In this document: in pieces, positions 6,478 through 9,961 of the stretch
How the letters are laid out: each line of letters opens with the position of its first letter
Numbering within the stretch: position 1 is the first letter of the stretch
Assembly: GCA_050736615.1 (NCBI GenBank)
Contig: JBOHWL010000129.1
Span: 1 to 9,961 of the forward strand
Length of the DNA: 9,961 nucleotides
DNA from: JBOHWJ01 sp050736615
GTDB lineage: Bacteria; Desulfobacterota; Binatia; Binatales; Binataceae
Direction: 5' to 3'
Position numbers and translations under genes: made by a program
The notes under the pieces: model-generated
The model's input: the letters and a program-made list of their open reading frames with translations, nothing else
What the model was told of the DNA's origin: nothing
Database searches by the model: none

Positions 6478-7689
6478 ATGGACGCCAATCCAGCTTCGGC
6501 TCTGCACGGACTGCGAGTGCTCGACCTCACCGATTATCGTGCGCAGCTTTGCACGCGATTGTTGGGCGATATGGGCGCCGACGTGATCAAGATTGAACCT
6601 CCCGGCGGCGATCGCGCGCGCCGCATCGGTCCTTTCCTGGATGACCGGCCGCATCGTGATCGCAGCCTGTTCTTCTGGTTCTACAATTTGAACAAGCGTT
6701 CGCTCACGCTCGATTTGGGCGTCCCGCGCGGCGCCGAATTGTTGCGGGAGTTGGCGAAATCGGCCGATATGCTAGTCGAGAGCTTCAAGCCCGGCGCGAC
6801 GCGGGAGCTGGGACTCGGATGGGACGAGCTGCATCGGCTCAATCCTGCCCTGATCATGCTTTCGCTCACGCCGTTTGGACAAAGCGGCCCATTTCGCGAC
6901 TATGAGGCCGACGATACGGTGCTGGCCGCAATGGGCGGCATGCTCTACGTCAACGGCTCGCCCGGAAAGCCGCCGGTGCGGCCGCTCGGGTTGCAGGCCT
7001 ATCATCCGGCCGCGTATTACGGCGCGATTGCCCTCATGGCAGCCTTATTCGCTCGCGATCGCGACGGCGAGGGTCAGTGGATTGATCTCAGCATGCGTGA
7101 GGCCGCCACCTGCGCGGTCGAGCATGTCGCCGGCAGTTACTTCGCCACGGGCACGATCGAACCACGGCGCGGCACGCTGCATTGGAGCCGTTATTTCAGG
7201 GTCGGCAAATGCCGCGACGGCTACATCATGCATTGCTCCTTGGGCGACTGGACTTCGCTGGCCGAATGGATAACGGCTGATGGCAAAGCACAGGACCTCG
7301 GCGCGCCCGAATGGCAGGACATCGTGTATCGCGCCGAACACGCGGAGCATTTGTTCGACGTGCTCGACGACTGGGTCAAGGATTACAGCCGCGACGAGCT
7401 TTTGGAACGCGCTCAGACGTTGCGACTGCCGTATGCCACGGTGCGCAGGCCCGAGGCGTTGTTCGAAGATGAGCAGCTCGCGGCGCGCGGCTATTTCGTC
7501 GAAGTGGAACATCCGGAACTGGGGCGCGCCTTCCGTTATCCCGGCGCTCCGTATCTGTTCAACGGAACGCCATGGCGCGTCTCGCGCCGCCCGCCACTGG
7601 TCGGTGAACATACCGGCGAAATTCTGCGCGGCGACCTGGGTCTTGAGGCCGCCGAGATGGCTGCGCTTGCCGCTGAAGGAATCATTTGA
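6478..7689 (+). CDS. CaiB/BaiF family III CoA-transferase, subunit lacking the catalytic aspartate
   Basis: A 403-residue family III (CaiB/BaiF/Frc) CoA-transferase-like protein. Signatures: LHGLRVLDLTDY near the N-terminus, LLGDMGADVIKIEPPGGD (about 28-45), NKRSLTLDL, DMLVESFKPGATRELGLGW (about 97-115), LTPFGQSGP, and GEGQWIDLSMREA (about 197-209). At the position where family members carry the aspartate that forms acyl-enzyme anhydrides (D-x-x-x-G context), this protein reads GLQAYHPAAYYGA (about 171-183), with Tyr/His and no Asp. It is therefore probably a non-catalytic partner of the next gene, or uses different chemistry. The ATG at 6478 is preferred because AAGG (6465-6468) lies 9 bases upstream. 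An in-frame ATG at 6469 directly abuts that tract and would add three residues; an in-frame TGA at 6442-6444 excludes longer forms. Its stop overlaps the next start (TGATG). Confidence 0.92.
   Translation: MDANPASALHGLRVLDLTDYRAQLCTRLLGDMGADVIKIEPPGGDRARRIGPFLDDRPHRDRSLFFWFYNLNKRSLTLDLGVPRGAELLRELAKSADMLVESFKPGATRELGLGWDELHRLNPALIMLSLTPFGQSGPFRDYEADDTVLAAMGGMLYVNGSPGKPPVRPLGLQAYHPAAYYGAIALMAALFARDRDGEGQWIDLSMREAATCAVEHVAGSYFATGTIEPRRGTLHWSRYFRVGKCRDGYIMHCSLGDWTSLAEWITADGKAQDLGAPEWQDIVYRAEHAEHLFDVLDDWVKDYSRDELLERAQTLRLPYATVRRPEALFEDEQLAARGYFVEVEHPELGRAFRYPGAPYLFNGTPWRVSRRPPLVGEHTGEILRGDLGLEAAEMAALAAEGII
7675..7680 (+). promoter_or_regulatory. Ribosome-binding site inside the first CoA-transferase gene
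   Basis: GAAGGA lies in the last codons of the upstream gene, 8 bases before the ATG at 7689. Together with the TGATG stop-start overlap it shows that the two CoA-transferase genes are translated as a coupled pair. It also excludes the TTG three bases earlier as the start. Confidence 0.65.
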
Positions 7690-8888
7690 TGGCTCACCTG
7701 CCGCTTGAAGGAATCAGGGTGCTGGATTTCACCTGGGTGGTGGCGGGGCCGGTGGCGACGCGAATCCTCGCCGATCATGGAGCGGAGGTGATCAAGCTCG
7801 AACGCAAACCGGGACCGCCGGGTTCGCGGCAAATCGGGTTGCAAGGCGATCTTCATCGCAACAAGCGCTCGATCGCGGTCAACATGGCTCATCCGAGTGG
7901 CGTCGAGCTGGCGCGCAAGCTTGCGCTCAAAAGCGATATCGTGATGGACAATTTCTCCGCCCGCGTGATGCGGATGTGGGGTATGGATTACGACAGCTTG
8001 AGCAAGCTCAAGCCGGATATCATATGTCTGAGCATGTCGGGCCTGGGTCATACCGGTCCGCGCTCCAATTACGTGAGCTATGGGCCGACCTTGCAGGCGC
8101 TGGGTGGATATACGCTCCTGATGGCGGAGGAGAGCGGCGAGCCGGCCGGCTTCGGTTATTCCTATGCGGATATGGCGGGGGGCTATACCGGCGCGCTCGG
8201 GGCGCTGCTCGCGCTATGGAGCCGGCGTCGTAATGGACAAGGCCAATTCGTCGATCTTTCGCAGTTCGAGGCGGTGGTCAGCGCGGTCGGGCCATCGTTG
8301 CTGGACATCGCCGTCAACGGCCGCGAGCAACGGCCGTTTGACTACCAATCGCAGGAGCTTCCCGCCGCGCCTCACGGTGTTTATCGATGCCGCGCCTTGG
8401 GAAATGATGACGACCGCTGGATTGCAATCGCGGTCCGTTCGCAGTCCGAATGGGAACGTCTGGTGCGCGCTTTGGATTCGCCCGCATGGTCGCATGAAGC
8501 GAAATTCCGCACCGTTTATCTGCGCATGCGCAATCGCGCCGAGCTCGACGCCCAGATCTTGCGCTGGACCAGGGAGCGCAGTGCCGAGGACGCGATGGAA
8601 AGCTTGCAGCGCGCTGGTGTCGCCGCCGGCGTGGTTTCCAATGGTGCCGATATCTGCGCGCGTGACCGTCAGCTTCAGGCCCGCGATTTCTGGGGGACGG
8701 TCAACTTGCCTGACGGCAAAATGACGCATGTCACCGGTATTCCGATGAAATATTCGGCGACGCCGGTCTCGATCAGGACGCCCTCGCCGGAAATCGGCGC
8801 CGACAACGATTATGTGATGGGCGAGTTGCTGGGTTTAAGCCGCGCCGAGCGCGACGCTCTGATTGCCGCTGAAGCGGTTTGGCCATAA
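7689..8888 (+). CDS. CaiB/BaiF family III CoA-transferase, catalytic subunit
   Basis: A 399-residue family III CoA-transferase, a class that moves CoA between carboxylic acids through covalent aspartyl intermediates. Signatures: LEGIRVLDFTWVVAGP (about 6-21), ILADHGAEVIKLER (about 26-39), NKRSIAVNM (58-66), DIVMDNFSARVMRMWG (about 83-98), MSGLGHTGP (about 116-124), the catalytic-aspartate motif SYADMAGG (158-165, D161) and GQGQFVDLSQFEA (183-195). Length and motif spacing are normal for the family, and the C-terminal domain with GVAAGVVSNGADI is intact. The ATG at 7689 overlaps the previous stop by one base, and GAAGGA sits 8 bases upstream. The paired arrangement recalls heteromeric enzymes such as benzylsuccinate CoA-transferase (BbsEF) and succinyl-CoA:malate CoA-transferase (SmtAB). 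The actual donor and acceptor acids cannot be read from sequence. Confidence 0.93.
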   Translation: MAHLPLEGIRVLDFTWVVAGPVATRILADHGAEVIKLERKPGPPGSRQIGLQGDLHRNKRSIAVNMAHPSGVELARKLALKSDIVMDNFSARVMRMWGMDYDSLSKLKPDIICLSMSGLGHTGPRSNYVSYGPTLQALGGYTLLMAEESGEPAGFGYSYADMAGGYTGALGALLALWSRRRNGQGQFVDLSQFEAVVSAVGPSLLDIAVNGREQRPFDYQSQELPAAPHGVYRCRALGNDDDRWIAIAVRSQSEWERLVRALDSPAWSHEAKFRTVYLRMRNRAELDAQILRWTRERSAEDAMESLQRAGVAAGVVSNGADICARDRQLQARDFWGTVNLPDGKMTHVTGIPMKYSATPVSIRTPSPEIGADNDYVMGELLGLSRAERDALIAAEAVWP

Positions 8889-8920
8889 CTGGCGGTACAA
8901 TGTGATTGTTTTGTCGCCAG
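8889..8920 (+). terminator. Hairpin immediately after the CoA-transferase pair
   Basis: CTGGCG (8889-8894) and CGCCAG (8915-8920) pair perfectly. The stem extends inward with ACAA (8897-8900) against TTGT (8911-8914) after a 2-base bulge, leaving a 10-base loop. It begins on the base after the stop codon. No T-run follows, so intrinsic termination is uncertain; it may instead protect the 3' end of the mRNA. Confidence 0.4.
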
Positions 8921-9027
8921 CAAGCGTCCGCGCGCGACGATGCTCTTGTGCTTGGCTTGGCACGCCGGTCTATTGTGACTAGCATCATCCGGAAAGTTAA
9001 TGCCGGAGAATTTTGGACGGTCACGGT

Positions 9028-9961
9028 TTGCTCGCAAGCGTTCTTTCCAGCGCCCTTTCGGGGGTTGACGCCTTCAAGGTCGAGATCGAGGTCGATATTG
9101 GCAGCGGCGTTCCCGCCTTTCGCATGGTGGGCTTGGCGGAAGGAGCCGTGCGCGAGGCGCTCGATCGAATTAAGTCGGCGATTCGCAATTCCGGCTACGA
9201 ATTCCCCAACCGCAAAATCACGGTAAATTTGGCTCCGGCCGACACGCGCAAGGAGGGTTCGGCGTTCGACTTGCCGATGGCGCTCGGGATGCTCGCGGCC
9301 GGTGGCGTGATGCGCAATGCGGCCCGTCTGCGCGATTACGTCGTGCTCGGCGAGTTGGCCCTCGACGGCCGCGTGAAAGGTATCAAGGGCGCACTGCCAT
9401 CGGCCTTATTGGCGCGCAATCACGGCTTTGCCGGGATCGTGGTGCCGTGTGAAAACGCGGCTGAAGCGGCCGTGGTCGGGAGCGGCGTCGCGGTTATCGG
9501 GGTCGAGAAATTTACCGAGGCGTTCGAATTTTTCGAGGGTTTGCGCGAAATCGAGCCTGCGGCGATCAACCTTGACCAACTATTCGATGCGGCCAGCCGT
9601 TACGAGGTCGATTTCAGGGACGTTAAGGGCCAGGAACAGGCCAAGCGGGCACTCGAAGTGGCCGCCGCTGGTGGCCATAACGTGCTGATGATCGGTCCGC
9701 CGGGTTCGGGCAAAACGATGCTGGCCAAACGGCTGCCCAGCATCCTGCCCGCGATGACCTTGGAAGAGGCCATCGAGACCACCAAGGTTCACAGCGTGGT
9801 GGGATTGCTCGACGGACACGCGCTGATTGCCACCCGGCCGTTTCGCTCACCACATCACACGATCTCCGACGCGGGCCTGATTGGCGGCGGCCCGATGCCG
9901 CGACCAGGCGAGGTCAGTCTGGCTCACCACGGGGTGCTGTTCCTCGACGAATTGCCGGAAT
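9028..9961 (+). CDS. comM: YifB/ComM family AAA+ ATPase (Mg-chelatase-like), N-terminal part
   Basis: Partial gene: about 311 N-terminal residues are present and the rest lies beyond the right edge. An N-terminal ChlI/Lon-S5-like domain (about 10-140) carries VEIEVDIGSGVPAFRMVGLA, AIRNSGYEFP and ITVNLAPADTRKEG. The AAA+ module follows with Walker A GPPGSGKT (223-230), the family hallmark RPFRSPHHTISDAG (270-283) and Walker B VLFLDE (303-308). ComM of Vibrio and relatives is a hexameric helicase that drives branch migration during natural transformation; in most other bacteria the role is untested. There is no ATG. TTG at 9028 gives the family-typical N-terminus MLASVLSSA, while TTG at 9013 has GGAG four bases upstream and would add five residues. 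An in-frame TAA at 8998-9000 bounds the frame. It starts 139 bases after the CoA-transferase pair and is probably a separate unit. Confidence 0.93.
   Translation, partial: MLASVLSSALSGVDAFKVEIEVDIGSGVPAFRMVGLAEGAVREALDRIKSAIRNSGYEFPNRKITVNLAPADTRKEGSAFDLPMALGMLAAGGVMRNAARLRDYVVLGELALDGRVKGIKGALPSALLARNHGFAGIVVPCENAAEAAVVGSGVAVIGVEKFTEAFEFFEGLREIEPAAINLDQLFDAASRYEVDFRDVKGQEQAKRALEVAAAGGHNVLMIGPPGSGKTMLAKRLPSILPAMTLEEAIETTKVHSVVGLLDGHALIATRPFRSPHHTISDAGLIGGGPMPRPGEVSLAHHGVLFLDELPE

Overview
The window is GC-rich and gene-dense and looks like ordinary chromosome from a Gram-negative-type bacterium. It encodes a lipoprotein signal peptidase, so the cell makes lipoproteins. The ileS-lspA order, the pair of CaiB/BaiF CoA-transferases and a dispersed palindromic repeat of the kind that gives spurious 'SRAKPRDL' peptides together suggest an uncultured soil-type lineage, such as a deltaproteobacterium-like, Binatota-like or Acidobacteria-like organism. 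That placement is inference from gene content; no rRNA or marker tree is available here.

Layout. On the minus strand, 1-387 holds the first 129 residues of a phosphotriesterase-family metallohydrolase cut by the window edge. Then comes lspA (494-1066), whose ATG overlaps the ileS stop codon as ATGA, and ileS (1063-3972). Both of the latter are complete, with catalytic motifs intact. The 507-base gap 3973-4479 holds the ileS leader and a 122-base imperfect palindrome, 4189-4310, the clearest non-coding structure in the window. Still on the minus strand, 4480-5514 is a zinc-dependent, NAD(P)-linked medium-chain alcohol dehydrogenase. The 320-base gap 5515-5834 separates it from rightward genes and must hold divergent control signals.

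On the plus strand there is a SnoaL/NTF2-like small protein (5835-6266), then two CaiB/BaiF family III CoA-transferase genes coupled through a TGATG overlap (6478-7689 and 7689-8888). At the right edge lies the 5' part of a yifB/comM-type AAA+ ATPase gene (9028 to the end).

Functionally, ileS-lspA is a housekeeping pair. The dehydrogenase, SnoaL-like protein and CoA-transferase pair are plausibly catabolic, but no substrate can be read from the sequence. The most interesting coding observation is that the upstream CoA-transferase has no aspartate at the family's catalytic position while the downstream one keeps it. This suggests a heteromeric enzyme with one catalytic and one non-catalytic subunit. 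I found no defence system, CRISPR array, tRNA, rRNA, phage or insertion sequence, and nothing I would call a wholly new system.
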